The notes under the pieces: model-generated
What the model was told of the DNA's origin: nothing
Databases searched by the model: none
What the model saw: only the letters and a program-made list of their open reading frames with translations
Shown: positions 21,353 through 31,194 of the stretch, one piece after another
How positions within the stretch are numbered: position 1 is the stretch's first letter
How the letters are laid out: each line of letters starts with the position of its first letter
Source: Candidatus Pelagibacter communis
GTDB taxonomy: Bacteria > Pseudomonadota > Alphaproteobacteria > Pelagibacterales > Pelagibacteraceae
Direction: 5' to 3'
Length of the DNA: 64,000 nt
Assembly (NCBI RefSeq): GCF_001180225.1
Contig: NZ_CVST01000012.1
Span: forward strand, 1-64,000
Position numbers and translations under genes: made by a program

Positions 21353-23148
21353 TGAAATTTTTTCTTTGTTTCGAACAAAGAGCTAAGTTGAGATATCATT
21401 ACATCTCCTAACTCATTTACATCAGTTATTTTTATAGCTCTGTTGTAATATCTTGAAACATCATGTCCAATACCAATCGCTAAAATTTCAATATCAGATT
21501 TATTCTCAATAAATTTGACCATCTTCTTCAAATGTTTTTCTAAAAAGTCTCCTGAATTTACTGAAAGTGTTGAGTCATCAACTGGAGCTCCATCAGAAAT
21601 TACCATTAAAATTTTTCTTTCTTCTTTTCTTTTTTTAATACGGTTGTATGCCCAAGATATAGCTTCGCCATCAATATTTTCTTTTAACAAACCCTCTTTT
21701 AACATCAGGCCTAAATTATTTTTTGCTTGTCTCCAATGTGTATCCGCACCTTTATAAATTATATGTCTTAGATCGTTAAGTCTTCCAGGTGTTTTTGGTT
21801 TTGAATTTTTAGTCCAAAATTCTCTACTCTGTCCACCTTTCCAGTTTTTTGTAGTAAATCCTAAAATCTCTACTTTGACCGAACATCTTTCGAGTGTCCT
21901 TGACAAAATATCTGCACAAATAGCAGCAATCGTTATTGGTCTTCCTCTCATAGAACCAGAATTATCAATAAGTAAAGTTACAACTGTATCTTTAAAATCT
22001 AAATCCTTTTCTTTTTTAAATGACAAAGAGTTATATGGATCCATTATTATTCTTGGTAACTTTGAACTATCAAGTAAGCCTTCCTCTAAATCAAATTCCC
22101 AAGCTCTATTTTGTTTTGCTAGTAATTGTCTTTGAAGTTTATTAGCTAACTTGGTAATTACATCTTGGAAACCAATTAACTGCTGATCTAAATTTTTCCT
22201 AAGTTTAGTAGCTTCATCTGCATTTTCTAGATTTTCAGCTTTAACCACTTCGTCGTATTGTGTAGTAAATATTTTATAATCTATATTTACATTATCAATT
22301 TTTTTTTGAATTACTTGCTCAGAGTTTTGTTCGTCAGACTCAACATCAGATAATTGCTCATCCAAATTAAACTCGTCTATACTATAATCAGCATCAACAG
22401 ATGCCTCTGTTTGCTGTTCATCATTTTCATCTTTGCTATCTTCATTATCTTTATTTTGGTCATCATTTGATGGATTATCTTGACCTTGATCTTGATTTTC
22501 TTCCTCTTCTTGGTCTTCCTCATCGCTTTGAAAAATATCCATTTCTTCAAGTATTTCAGAAAATTTAGAACTGTATGTATTTTGATTTTCTAAATTATTT
22601 AATAAAAACTCTTTATGCTTCTTAATTGATTGCTCAAAATCTTTTTCCCAGAAATTAAGCATTCTAGACGTTAAAGGATTTAGGTCTATATTATGAAAAT
22701 TTTTAAGCATATATAGCTCAAATGCTTCAGCAACAGGAACGTCTTCTTTTGTTTTAAGCTGATCTTTTCTTTTACGATTAATTATTTGTGAATAGTTTTC
22801 AGAAAAATTTTTTTGAATTCCTTTTAACATTTTGCCTCCTAGGGCTTCATATCTAATCTTTTCAGCTATATTATATAAAGATCTAGATGAAGTGTTTGAA
22901 GGTAAATTTTTTTTGTAAATTTTTTCATTAGAAAACCTTTTTTTAAGTGCTGTAGAGTCTGTTTCAGCCCTTAATTTTATAAAATCACTTGGACTGGTTA
23001 GATCATTTATTTCAAAAGATGAAATATCTTTCGTTTTTTTATCTTCAGAAGATTTATTGTTTATATCAATATCGTCTGCGATTACTTTTGCTGTTGAAGA
23101 TAAAGCAATTCTAAATTTTTCTTTTAAATTTGTTTCTTTATTGCTCAT
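21349..23148 (-). CDS. cobT: CobT-like protein (cobaltochelatase subunit, VWA domain)
   Basis: A 599-residue protein with a CobT N-terminal domain and a long acidic Asp/Glu/Gln/Asn-rich stretch in the middle (about residues 210-275). The C-terminal von Willebrand A domain has the MIDAS motif DNSGS (start of [15 protein letters not shown]). In aerobic cobalamin synthesis CobT works with the AAA+ ATPase CobS to drive cobalt insertion by CobN. The stop/start spacing to cobS is 0 nt. No cobN (about 1250 residues) or other corrin gene lies in the window, so the true role may be a different MoxR/VWA-type chelatase or chaperone activity. Confidence 0.9.
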   Translation of the reverse strand: MSNKETNLKEKFRIALSSTAKVIADDIDINNKSSEDKKTKDISSFEINDLTSPSDFIKLRAETDSTALKKRFSNEKIYKKNLPSNTSSRSLYNIAEKIRYEALGGKMLKGIQKNFSENYSQIINRKRKDQLKTKEDVPVAEAFELYMLKNFHNIDLNPLTSRMLNFWEKDFEQSIKKHKEFLLNNLENQNTYSSKFSEILEEMDIFQSDEEDQEEEENQDQGQDNPSNDDQNKDNEDSKDENDEQQTEASVDADYSIDEFNLDEQLSDVESDEQNSEQVIQKKIDNVNIDYKIFTTQYDEVVKAENLENADEATKLRKNLDQQLIGFQDVITKLANKLQRQLLAKQNRAWEFDLEEGLLDSSKLPRIIMDPYNSLSFKKEKDLDFKDTVVTLLIDNSGSMRGRPITIAAICADILSRTLERCSVKVEILGFTTKNWKGGQSREFWTKNSKPKTPGRLNDLRHIIYKGADTHWRQAKNNLGLMLKEGLLKENIDGEAISWAYNRIKKRKEERKILMVISDGAPVDDSTLSVNSGDFLEKHLKKMVKFIENKSDIEILAIGIGHDVSRYYNRAIKITDVNELGDVMISQLSSLFETKKKFH

Positions 23149-24123
23149 TTAAATTTGAATATTGATCAAAGACTCAGGCAATTCTTCACCAAAACATCTT
23201 TGATAATATTCCGCGATTGTATTTTTCTCAATATCATCGCACTTATTTAAAAAGGTTACTCTAAATGCATATCCGGTATCCTTAAAAATTTCAGAATTTT
23301 CAGCCCAATGAAGGACTGTTCTTGGACTCATTACAGTAGATATATCTCCAGCAATAAAACCTTTTCTAGTTAAGGATGCTACTTTAATCATATTAGCAAC
23401 TTTTTCTTTTCCCTTAGCATTATTTAAATTTTTATTCTTTGATAAAACTATATCCATTTCTCTATCTAGGCTTAGATAGTTTAATGTTGTTACAATATTC
23501 CATCTATCCATTTGACCTTGGTTGATTTGCTGTGTTCCGTGATAAAGTCCAGTAGTATCACCAAGCCCAACTGTATTAGATGTAGCAAACAATCTGAAAT
23601 ACTTATTTTGACTTATTACTTTGTTTTTATCTAGTAGCGTGAAATTTCCTTCAGCCTCTAAAACTCTTTGAATAACGAACATAACATCAGGCCTTCCAGC
23701 GTCATACTCATCAAATACTAAAGCAACTGGATTTTGAATTGACCATGGTAGAATACCCTCATTAAACTGTGTGACTTGTTTTCCATCTTTTAGGACAATT
23801 GCATCCTTACCTATTAAATCTATTCGACTAACATGACTGTCTAAATTTACTCGAATACACGGCCAGTTTAGTCTTGCAGCTATTTGCTCTATGTGTGTTG
23901 ATTTTCCAGTACCATGATATCCTTGTACTAATACTCTTTTATTGAACGCAAATCCTGAAATGATTGCAAGTGTAGTATCTCTATCAAATTTATAGTTTTT
24001 ATCTATTTCAGGCACATATTCACTTTTTTTTGAAAATGCATCTACTTCCATTTCAGAATCTATTCCAAAAGATTGTTTTAAAGAAACTTTTATGTCAGGT
24101 TGAATTTTAAGATTTGGAGTCAA
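23149..24123 (-). CDS. cobS: CobS-like AAA+ ATPase (cobaltochelatase subunit)
   Basis: An AAA+ ATPase of 324 residues, close to the usual 330. Walker A is GYHGTGKST near residues 70-78. Walker B is [11 protein letters not shown] near residue 133. Sensor 1 lies in [11 protein letters not shown], followed by an arginine-containing helix. The N-terminal segment with [16 protein letters not shown] is characteristic of CobS. It is paired with CobT downstream and overlaps the J-domain gene upstream by 17 nt, so the three genes form one unit. As for cobT, cobalamin synthesis is uncertain because no CobN is nearby. Confidence 0.92.
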   Translation of the reverse strand: MTPNLKIQPDIKVSLKQSFGIDSEMEVDAFSKKSEYVPEIDKNYKFDRDTTLAIISGFAFNKRVLVQGYHGTGKSTHIEQIAARLNWPCIRVNLDSHVSRIDLIGKDAIVLKDGKQVTQFNEGILPWSIQNPVALVFDEYDAGRPDVMFVIQRVLEAEGNFTLLDKNKVISQNKYFRLFATSNTVGLGDTTGLYHGTQQINQGQMDRWNIVTTLNYLSLDREMDIVLSKNKNLNNAKGKEKVANMIKVASLTRKGFIAGDISTVMSPRTVLHWAENSEIFKDTGYAFRVTFLNKCDDIEKNTIAEYYQRCFGEELPESLINIQI

Positions 24124-24640
24124 TTTTTTCCCTATAAGTGTTTTTTAGCTGTGTGTAAGCTAAAGTGATCAGTTTTAATTTTTCCTCGTATTTTTTATTT
24201 CCGGCATTCATATCAGGGTGAAATTTTTTAACAAGCACTTTGAATTTTTCTTGTATTTTTTGCCATTTTAAACCCACAGATATTCCCAATATTCCAAATG
24301 CTTTAATATCTTTATGATCGAATTTAAATTGACGCATATGATTATAGTCTCCATTGAATTTATCTTTATCAAATTCATCTTTTAATGTTGTGTTCCATAG
24401 GACTTTAAAAAAATTATCTGAAGAACTAAAATCTTGAGTAGGTTTGTGCCAAGTCATATCTGACTTTAAAAAATTGATTACTTGGTTATCACTCATCCCA
24501 GAAAAATAATTCCAGTTTTTGTTAAATTCTTTAACATGTTCTAGACAAAGCATTCTATATTTCCTGCTATTATCCTTCTCAATTGGTGCTCTGTATTCAC
24601 CAATTTCATTACAATTATTCCAGTCACAAATATTTTTCAT
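24107..24640 (-). CDS. J-domain (DnaJ-like) protein of the cobS-cobT unit
   Basis: A 177-residue protein with a C-terminal J domain. Helix II/III is marked by [19 protein letters not shown], with the diagnostic HPD motif. The N-terminal part contains Cys/His pairs (CDWNNC and CLEH) that could bind a metal. J-domain proteins recruit Hsp70 (DnaK), and genes of this type commonly precede cobS in alphaproteobacteria. The frame is open to 24682, but the ATG at 24640 fits the conserved start and avoids overlap with divergent bolA. Its 3' end overlaps cobS by 17 nt. The client is unknown. Confidence 0.85.
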   Translation of the reverse strand: MKNICDWNNCNEIGEYRAPIEKDNSRKYRMLCLEHVKEFNKNWNYFSGMSDNQVINFLKSDMTWHKPTQDFSSSDNFFKVLWNTTLKDEFDKDKFNGDYNHMRQFKFDHKDIKAFGILGISVGLKWQKIQEKFKVLVKKFHPDMNAGNKKYEEKLKLITLAYTQLKNTYREKIDSKS

Positions 24641-24642
24641 GA

Positions 24643-24648
24643 TATAAT
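24643..24648 (+). promoter_or_regulatory. Putative -10 element of bolA in a 17-bp divergent gap
   Basis: TATAAT lies 9 bp before the bolA ATG, so the predicted transcript start is about 2-3 nt before the start codon. No convincing -35 is seen; it would fall in the J-protein coding region. The divergent starts are separated by only 17 bp. Confidence 0.3.
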
Positions 24649-24657
24649 AATTACTAT

Positions 24658-24918
24658 ATGGATATAAATGAATTAATTGCAATTATAAAAAAAAAATTAT
24701 CAGATCAAATAAATATTCAAACTATAGATATAGAAGATAAATCTTTTCTTCACAAAAATCACAAAGGTAATCAAGAAGGCAAATATCATTTAAAGTTAAA
24801 TATAGTTTCTGATGAGTTAAAAAGTATGAACAGAATTGAAAGTAATAAAAGAATTTATAAAGTATTAGATAAAGAATTGAAAGAAACTATTCACTCAATT
24901 CAAATTCAACTATCTTAA
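24658..24918 (+). CDS. bolA: BolA family protein
   Basis: An 86-residue BolA/YrbA-type protein. The family partners with monothiol glutaredoxins in Fe-S cluster trafficking. The conserved His in FLHKNHKG and the C-terminal segment RIESNKRIYKVLDKEL followed by IHSIQIQL match the family fold, which is 80-105 residues long. It is divergent from the J-domain gene and overlaps the 3' end of the convergent aroB by 9 nt. BolA beside cobS/J-protein genes is a recurrent alphaproteobacterial arrangement. Confidence 0.88.
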   Translation: MDINELIAIIKKKLSDQINIQTIDIEDKSFLHKNHKGNQEGKYHLKLNIVSDELKSMNRIESNKRIYKVLDKELKETIHSIQIQLS

Positions 24919-26013
24919 GTAATCATTAAAAAATTTTTTCAATCTTTTTTTTGGATATTCAATATTAATTTGTGGAGATCCAATTTTTTTTAAAAGCACT
25001 AAATTAATCTTTTGGGATTTATTTTTTTTATCCTTTGTCATGAAAAATAATATTTTATTTATATCTTTTTTTGTAAAAAATTTATTAACAGACATTTCTA
25101 GATTTAAATTATTGATATGATTTAATATTAGATTGTAATCACTTTTTTTAAGTATTTTTAAATTTAAACTAAAACTTAAAGCTGTCTTTATACCTAGGAT
25201 TACTGCTTCGCCATGATTTAATTTCTTATTGTAATTTAAGCTTGCTTCATAAGCATGGCCAAATGTATGTCCAAAATTTAAAACTTTTCTTAAATTTTTT
25301 TCTTTCTCATCTTTTTCAACCACATTTTTTTTAATTTTACAGCTTTCATAAATTGCTTTTTCAATAAATGGAGAACTCAGTTTAGTAATTTTATTCACAT
25401 TCTTATTTAAAAATTTAAAGAAATTTTTATCTCTTATCAGAGAATGTTTTAAAATTTCACCATATCCACAAATAATCTCTCTTTTTGGCAACGATTTAAG
25501 AAAATCAACATCTGATATAACCAAGTTTGGTTGATAAAAACTACCAATTAGGTTTTTTCCGTAATGTGAATTAATGCCAGTTTTGCCACCAATCGAAGAG
25601 TCAACTTGGGATAAAAGTGTTGTTGGTATATTTATAAATTTCATACCTCTTTTAAAGATACTAGATGCAAAACCACTTACATCACCTGTAATACCCCCAC
25701 CTATTGATATTATACAGTCATCTCTAGAAAAGTTTTTATTTAATAAAATTTCTAGGATCTTATTAATAATATTAAAGTTTTTATTGGCCTCGCTGGCAAT
25801 AAAAAAACATATATGTATTTTCTTTTTATTGAATGAATTTTTTATTTTAGTGATAAATTTTTTTGGTACATTTTTATCAACTACAAGAAGACATTGATTG
25901 AATGTTAAGGAATTATTCTTAATTATTTTTGATAGGTTAGTAATTAAATTTGATCCAATTATTATTGGATATTTTTGTGTTTTTGTTTCAATTTTTAATT
26001 TAATTGGTTTCAT
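24910..26013 (-). CDS. aroB: 3-dehydroquinate synthase
   Basis: The second step of the shikimate pathway: NAD- and metal-dependent conversion of DAHP to 3-dehydroquinate. The 367 residues show the NAD-binding GGGITGDVSGF segment, the IPTTLLSQVDSSIGGKTGIN signature, and metal-ligand histidines in NFGHTFGHAYE and NHGEAV. Length is normal. The start overlaps the aroK end by 14 nt, so the order aroK-aroB is one operon, as in many proteobacteria. Confidence 0.96.
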   Translation of the reverse strand: MKPIKLKIETKTQKYPIIIGSNLITNLSKIIKNNSLTFNQCLLVVDKNVPKKFITKIKNSFNKKKIHICFFIASEANKNFNIINKILEILLNKNFSRDDCIISIGGGITGDVSGFASSIFKRGMKFINIPTTLLSQVDSSIGGKTGINSHYGKNLIGSFYQPNLVISDVDFLKSLPKREIICGYGEILKHSLIRDKNFFKFLNKNVNKITKLSSPFIEKAIYESCKIKKNVVEKDEKEKNLRKVLNFGHTFGHAYEASLNYNKKLNHGEAVILGIKTALSFSLNLKILKKSDYNLILNHINNLNLEMSVNKFFTKKDINKILFFMTKDKKNKSQKINLVLLKKIGSPQINIEYPKKRLKKFFNDYLR

Positions 26014-26512
26014 AAATTTTTTTAATTTTGCTTACTATTTCATTTTTTGTAAGATTATCACATTTGATTTCATATAAGGCTTTAGAATAAATGTTAGTTC
26101 GTTTTTTAATTAAATCAATTAAATCATTATCTGTAGCATTAATTGTAAGAGGTCTTTTTTTGCTATTTTTAATTCTATCAACTAAAATTTTTTCATTCCA
26201 ATTTAACCAAAATGAATAATGATTTTTTAAAACTTCATTTCTAATATTTTTATTTGCAAAAGCACCTCCCCCAAGAGAGACAACTGTAGAACTAAGTTTT
26301 AATTTTTTAAGTGTAGTTTTTTCCTCAATTTTTCTAAAATATTCTTCTCCTTTTGTTTCGAATATTTTTCGAATTGTCGTATTTAAATTTTTCTCTATTT
26401 CTTTATCTATATCTACAAAATTTAATTTAAATTTTTTTGCTACTAAAGAGCCAATAGAACTCTTACCAGATCCCATCATACCTAGAAAAACCAGATTTTT
26501 TTTTGATTTCAT
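26000..26512 (-). CDS. aroK: Shikimate kinase
   Basis: Phosphorylates shikimate at the 3-hydroxyl using ATP. The Walker A loop GMMGSGKSS lies near residues 11-19. The shikimate-binding DID (FVDIDKEIE), GEEYFRKIEE and VSLGGGAF motifs follow in order. The open frame extends to 26575, but the ATG at 26512 gives the normal N-terminus (MKSKKNLVFLG) and a 170-residue protein. It overlaps downstream aroB by 14 nt. Confidence 0.95.
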   Translation of the reverse strand: MKSKKNLVFLGMMGSGKSSIGSLVAKKFKLNFVDIDKEIEKNLNTTIRKIFETKGEEYFRKIEEKTTLKKLKLSSTVVSLGGGAFANKNIRNEVLKNHYSFWLNWNEKILVDRIKNSKKRPLTINATDNDLIDLIKKRTNIYSKALYEIKCDNLTKNEIVSKIKKIYETN

Positions 26513-26569
26513 AAGTTTAAATATTGAAAAAACACAAATATGTCTTAATTTGAAATTAACTAAAGTTAT

Positions 26570-26752
26570 ATGCAATTCAACAAAAATACAAGTTCAGGTA
26601 AAAAAAGTATAATCGGACTAGTTGTTAAATCTATTTTCGGACTAGTAATTGTTCTTGGCGTTGTTTTAATTCTCAATTCAATTGATTTTCCTGCTCCTAA
26701 AAAGGAAATTGAAAAAATTATTCCAAATGAAAATTTTAAAATTGTTAAATAA
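26570..26752 (+). CDS. Small single-pass membrane protein of unknown function
   Basis: A 60-residue protein: a short polar, basic N-terminus, one hydrophobic helix (about residues 14-41, IIGLVVKSIFGLVIVLG...), then a charged tail with PAPKKEIEKIIPNENFK. The tail resembles a periplasmic extension. Its 3' end overlaps the next gene's preferred start (26727) by 26 nt, suggesting coupled expression. I do not recognise the family. It is divergent from aroK with 57 bp between starts. Confidence 0.65.
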   Translation: MQFNKNTSSGKKSIIGLVVKSIFGLVIVLGVVLILNSIDFPAPKKEIEKIIPNENFKIVK

Positions 26753-28484
26753 AAATTTCTTTTTTATTTTTTTAAGCTATCTAATTATTTTAAATCCTAT
26801 TCATGCAGAAGATAATCCAATTGATATATGGAATCTTGAAAAAAAAGAAAATGAAACTGTTGAGGAAGCAGTTATTACAGAAGGTGAAAATAATAATGAT
26901 CAAATAAGTGTTTTTGATATGCAGTCAGATAAAAATACTGGCTCGATAGAATTAGATGAAAATTTAATATCAAAAGAAGTCAAAATAGTAGGATTATACG
27001 ATCCTGCAGAACACGGTTTGACTATTGATATGTGGACGAATTCTGATGGTCAAAAGTTAAAAAATTTATTTAACAGTTTAGAGAAAATTAATCTTTCTAA
27101 TGATGCATTAGAAATTATGGAAGTCTCATTATTAACTAACGCTCATTATCCTAATCAAAATATTACTGAAAATGAATTTTTAAAATTTAAATCTGATTGG
27201 TTAATTAAAAATTCTAATTTAGAACTCATTGAAGAATTTTTGGTTAATAATCAAATTGTAAACTCTCATCCCAAACTAACCAGACATTTATTAGATAACT
27301 ATTTATCAGATAAAAATATAAAGAAGACCTGTGAATTTTTTACAAAAATTAAAGAACCAGTTGAAGATGAATATTTATCTAAATTGAATTTATATTGTTT
27401 AGTAAATTATGGAAAAAATGAAGAAGCCCAATTAATTCTAGATCTTAAAAAAGAGTTAGGTTTTCAAGATGAGTATTTTGAAAATAAAATGAATTACCTG
27501 TTTGGTTATATTGAAGAAGCATCTAAAGAAGTCTCTGAAAGTTCAGTATTTGAGTTTCATTTAGCTCATAGAACAAATCCAGAATTTTCATTTGAACCCA
27601 ATGAAAATACGCCTAAATTAATTTGGAAATATCTATCAAATTCAAATTTACTACCAGATCTAAGTAATGTTGACATAAATGATCAAGATAAAATCTTAAT
27701 TATTGAGAAAGCTGCAAATTATAAAATTTTCTCAGAAAAAGATCTATTTGAATATTATAAAAAATTTCAATTTAATATTGATCAATTGTTAAGTGCAACT
27801 GATACTTACAAGTTACTGTCTCCGTTAGAAGCCAGAGCATTAATTTATCAAAGAGCACTTTTAACGAGTGAACCAGAATTGAAATTGAAATTTTTACAGT
27901 TGTTGAAGCAGCTATTTGAGGACAACAACATTGGATTAGCTTTTGATAAAGAGCTCAATAACTTTTTGAAGGAAATTGAAGTAAATAATGTTCCTTCAGA
28001 TTATTTAAGTTTTTACAATAAATATTCAAAAAATCAGAATTCAGAGTTCAAAAAAATTCAATACAACAATAATATTTTACATCAATCTAAGTGGGTAAAT
28101 TATTTTAGAGGAGATTATTCAAAATCTGAAATACAAGAAGATTTAAAAAAATTTCTTGATAGAATAATTTTTAGTAATGAAACTTTGTCGATTAAAGATA
28201 TAATTTTTATAGAAAGTCTGAAATCAGACGGAGTAGAAATACCAAGCGAGTATGAAAGTTTGTATTCACAAAAACCTTTTGAATTAGATGAAAATTTAGC
28301 TGAGTTGATAGAAGCAAATGAAGTTGGAACAGTTTTATTATCTTTAATTGAGATAATAGGTAATGACAAAATAGAAAATATTGATGAAAAAAGACTTTAT
28401 TTTATTTCGAATACCTTAAATCAAATAAATGCTGACCTAATTAGAAATAAGCTATTGCTAAAAGTTCTTCCTTTAAAAGTATAA
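26727..28484 (+). CDS. Exported protein of unknown function, alpha-helical
   Basis: A 585-residue protein from the ATG at 26727. The N-terminus MKILKLLNKN followed by a hydrophobic stretch and NPIHAEDNP looks like a Sec signal peptide cleaved after HA, giving a periplasmic protein. The mature part is acidic and rich in Leu, Glu and Asn, with repeated helical segments that resemble degenerate helical-repeat (TPR-like) architecture; no catalytic motif stands out. The frame is open from 26682, but that start would spoil the signal peptide. It sits between the aroK/small membrane protein and def and probably belongs with the small protein. Confidence 0.75.
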   Translation: MKILKLLNKNFFFIFLSYLIILNPIHAEDNPIDIWNLEKKENETVEEAVITEGENNNDQISVFDMQSDKNTGSIELDENLISKEVKIVGLYDPAEHGLTIDMWTNSDGQKLKNLFNSLEKINLSNDALEIMEVSLLTNAHYPNQNITENEFLKFKSDWLIKNSNLELIEEFLVNNQIVNSHPKLTRHLLDNYLSDKNIKKTCEFFTKIKEPVEDEYLSKLNLYCLVNYGKNEEAQLILDLKKELGFQDEYFENKMNYLFGYIEEASKEVSESSVFEFHLAHRTNPEFSFEPNENTPKLIWKYLSNSNLLPDLSNVDINDQDKILIIEKAANYKIFSEKDLFEYYKKFQFNIDQLLSATDTYKLLSPLEARALIYQRALLTSEPELKLKFLQLLKQLFEDNNIGLAFDKELNNFLKEIEVNNVPSDYLSFYNKYSKNQNSEFKKIQYNNNILHQSKWVNYFRGDYSKSEIQEDLKKFLDRIIFSNETLSIKDIIFIESLKSDGVEIPSEYESLYSQKPFELDENLAELIEANEVGTVLLSLIEIIGNDKIENIDEKRLYFISNTLNQINADLIRNKLLLKVLPLKV

Positions 28485-28508
28485 AAATTATAATAACATA
28501 CAAATTTT

Positions 28509-29027
28509 ATGGCGATAAGAACGATTATTACAGAACCAAACAAATTACTTCGACAAGTATCAAAACCTGTAGAAGCCGTTGGAAGTGAAGAGCAAAAATT
28601 AATGAATGATATGCTCGATACAATGTATGATGCTAATGGTATTGGTCTTGCAGCAATTCAGATTGGTATACCAAAAAGAATTATAGTGATGGATATAAGC
28701 AAGGATGAAAACAAAAAAGAGCCTAGATACTTTGTAAATCCAGTAATAAAAAATAAAGATCCACTTAAGGCAACTTATGAAGAAGGGTGTTTATCTGTGC
28801 CAAATCAATTTGCTGAAATTGATCGACCAAGCAAATGTGAAGTAGAGTATTTAGATTACAATGGAAAGAAACAGTTGCTAAAGGCAGATGGATTACTTGC
28901 AACATGCATACAGCATGAAATGGATCATTTGGAAGGGATATTATTCATCGATTATCTCTCAAAACTAAAAAAATCAATGATCATAAAGAAACTTTCAAAA
29001 TTAAAATCAAATACAGCTGAAGTTTAA
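28509..29027 (+). CDS. def: Peptide deformylase
   Basis: Removes the N-formyl group from nascent proteins. Three signature motifs are present in order: GIGLAAIQIG near residue 46, EGCLSVP near residue 94 and QHEMDHLEG near residue 137 (HExxH-type metal site). The 172 residues match the family. The first motif has Ile where most have Val (AAxQVG). It stands 3 nt upstream of fmt, the partner gene that makes the formylated initiator tRNA. Confidence 0.97.
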   Translation: MAIRTIITEPNKLLRQVSKPVEAVGSEEQKLMNDMLDTMYDANGIGLAAIQIGIPKRIIVMDISKDENKKEPRYFVNPVIKNKDPLKATYEEGCLSVPNQFAEIDRPSKCEVEYLDYNGKKQLLKADGLLATCIQHEMDHLEGILFIDYLSKLKKSMIIKKLSKLKSNTAEV

Positions 29028-29030
29028 AAA

Positions 29031-29951
29031 ATGTCAAAAAAGTTAGTTTTTATGGGTACGCCCATGTTTGCTGTACCAATTTTAAAATCTTTATATCAAA
29101 ATGGATATAATATTTCTTATGTTTATACACAGCCACCTCAAAAATCAAAAAGAGGACAAAAAATTAATAAGTCTCCAATACAAGGTATTTCTGAAACTTT
29201 AAATTTAGAATATAGAACGCCGACAGTTATAAATAATGAAGAGGAGTATAATTTTTTTAATTCTTTAGATGCTGATTTAGCAATAGTTGTTGCTTACGGA
29301 CAAATTATACCTAAAAAATTTCTAAACCTAACTAAAAAAGGTTTTATAAATATACATGCATCTTTACTGCCTAAATGGAGAGGTGCCGCACCAATTCAAA
29401 GGTCAATTATGAATTTAGATCAGGAGACTGGAATAAGTATAATGAGAATTGCCGAAAAATTAGATACAGGACCAGTTTGTAATAATTATAAAATCCAACT
29501 TAATGAAAATTTGAATGCGTTAGAAATTAGTGAAAAGCTTTCTAGCTTAGCAGCAGAAAAAATTTTAGATAACGTAGATGATATTTTAGATGGTAAAGCA
29601 AATTTTATTGAGCAGGATCATTCGAATGCAACCTATGCATCTAAAATTCAAAAAACTGAAGGTCAAATTAACTGGAATGAAAATGCTGAAAAAATTATTG
29701 GTAAGATAAACGGTTTATATCCATCACCAGGAGCTTTTTTTATGTTTAATGGAGAAAGATATAAAATTCTAAAAGCTCAAGTTGGAGGAGCTCAAGGAAA
29801 TCCAGGGTTAGTATTGAGTGATAATCTTGAAATTGCTTGTGGTAATAATCAATCGATAATTATTAAGGAAATTCAGAGGCAAGGGAAAAGACCTCAAAAT
29901 ATTGGTGAATTTATTCAAGGTTCGCAGATAAAAAAAGGCTCAAAAATATAA
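29031..29951 (+). CDS. fmt: Methionyl-tRNA formyltransferase
   Basis: Formylates Met-tRNA-fMet using 10-formyl-tetrahydrofolate. The 306 residues carry FMGTPMFAVPILKSL at the N-terminus, the catalytic NIHASLLPKWRGAAPIQRSI region with Asn/His, and the Asp of EKLDTGPV. The C-terminal OB-like domain (GLYPSPGAFF) follows. It sits between def and truA, with 3 nt and 0 nt spacing, forming a compact def-fmt-truA unit. Confidence 0.97.
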   Translation: MSKKLVFMGTPMFAVPILKSLYQNGYNISYVYTQPPQKSKRGQKINKSPIQGISETLNLEYRTPTVINNEEEYNFFNSLDADLAIVVAYGQIIPKKFLNLTKKGFINIHASLLPKWRGAAPIQRSIMNLDQETGISIMRIAEKLDTGPVCNNYKIQLNENLNALEISEKLSSLAAEKILDNVDDILDGKANFIEQDHSNATYASKIQKTEGQINWNENAEKIIGKINGLYPSPGAFFMFNGERYKILKAQVGGAQGNPGLVLSDNLEIACGNNQSIIIKEIQRQGKRPQNIGEFIQGSQIKKGSKI

Positions 29952-30692
29952 ATGTTTAGATATCAGCTTTTGATAGAGTATTTAGGAACAAATTATAAAG
30001 GTTGGCAAATTCAAAAAAAAAATAAAACTATTCAAGGAATACTTCAAGACAAAATTAGAAAGTTATTAAAAGAAAATATTACCATAGTTGGATCAGGTAG
30101 AACAGATGCTGGTGTTCATGCTATCGAGCAGTCAGCACATTTTGATTTAAAAAATAAATTATTGAACTTAGATAAATTTATTAACTCAATTAATCACTTT
30201 TTAAAAAATGAAAATATTACAATTCTTAAAATAAGAAAAAGAACTAATAACTTTCACTCAAGATTTTCTGCAAAAAAGAGAGTTTATAAATATGTCATTT
30301 TAAATAGAACAAGTTCACCTGTAATTAAAAAAAATCAAGTTTGGCATGTAAGAAAAAAATTAGATTTAGATTTGATGAAATTAGGTGCAAAAAAATTAGT
30401 TGGTACTAAAGATTTCTCAACATTTAGGGCTTCAAGTTGCAATGCTAAGAGTCCAATTAGAACTATGGATTTTGTAAAATTAAAATCTTTAAATGATAAA
30501 ATAGAAATTCATTTTAAATCTCAATCTTTTCTTCAACAGCAAGTACGATCTATGGTCGGTTGTTTAAAATATTTGGGTGAAAAGAAATGGGATTTAAAAA
30601 AATTTGACAAAGCTCTAAAGTCTAAAAAAAGGTCACTGTGCGCTCCCCCAGCACCACCTACAGGATTATTTTTATCTAGAGTTTTTTATTAG
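29952..30692 (+). CDS. truA: tRNA pseudouridine synthase A
   Basis: Isomerises uridines 38-40 of the tRNA anticodon stem. The 246 residues include YLGTNYKGWQIQ near the start, the catalytic Asp motif GSGRTDAGVHA near residue 52, and FLQQQVRSMVG in the C-terminal half. The start follows the fmt stop with no gap. The 3' end overlaps the convergent SET-domain gene by 21 nt, so the two coding ends share sequence in opposite strands. Confidence 0.96.
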   Translation: MFRYQLLIEYLGTNYKGWQIQKKNKTIQGILQDKIRKLLKENITIVGSGRTDAGVHAIEQSAHFDLKNKLLNLDKFINSINHFLKNENITILKIRKRTNNFHSRFSAKKRVYKYVILNRTSSPVIKKNQVWHVRKKLDLDLMKLGAKKLVGTKDFSTFRASSCNAKSPIRTMDFVKLKSLNDKIEIHFKSQSFLQQQVRSMVGCLKYLGEKKWDLKKFDKALKSKKRSLCAPPAPPTGLFLSRVFY

Positions 30693-31163
30693 ATTTTTTT
30701 TATTACTCATGGCAAATTTTTTATTTATTCGCCATCTAGATTCTGCTCTTACAATGTACCCACAACAATTTTTTGACTTACACTTACATGGAAATTGTTT
30801 GTAATTTTCATCATAACCAAACCCGTAATCGCAGGTAAATTCTTCACCTTTTTTGATATCTCTTATTGCTTTAACCCAAATTTTTAGACCCTTACCATCA
30901 TAATCACAATTATTGTCACAAGAATGATTAATTAATCCTGCAGTATTCCATGGAAAATCTCCATCAAGGTCATATCTTTTGTTGATAGTAAATAAATAGA
31001 TTGGTTTACTATTGTCATATTTATCAGACTCTTCAGTTTGTTTTTTTGTAATTAGTTTACCAACGTAATCGATTATCTTTGTACCTTCTTTGATATCTTT
31101 AGTAGCATAAAGTCCTCTACCTTTTTTATCAATATCAGATTTTTTAATTTTATATAATTTCAT
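30672..31163 (-). CDS. SET-domain protein (putative protein lysine methyltransferase)
   Basis: The 163 residues make up a compact SET domain. The N-terminal GRGLYATKDIKEGTKI strand region is followed by the SAM-binding LINHSCDNNC motif and the GEEFTCDYGFGY motif containing the catalytic Tyr. A post-SET-like zinc cluster, PCKCKSKNCCGY, comes next, then a basic tail. The family transfers methyl groups from SAM to protein lysines; no substrate is evident. It lies 31 bp downstream of the HDAC-like deacetylase gene on the same strand and overlaps truA by 21 nt. SET proteins occur sporadically in bacteria. Confidence 0.88.
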   Translation of the reverse strand: MKLYKIKKSDIDKKGRGLYATKDIKEGTKIIDYVGKLITKKQTEESDKYDNSKPIYLFTINKRYDLDGDFPWNTAGLINHSCDNNCDYDGKGLKIWVKAIRDIKKGEEFTCDYGFGYDENYKQFPCKCKSKNCCGYIVRAESRWRINKKFAMSNKKNLIKNSR

Positions 31164-31194
31164 TGAGTTTTATTTAGTTTTTTATTGAGAATTA

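Noticed and set aside
22199-22500. Low-complexity acidic stretch in cobT considered as a repeat or frameshift
   Set aside because: An acidic Asp/Glu/Gln/Asn linker before the VWA domain is typical of CobT proteins; the frame is intact.
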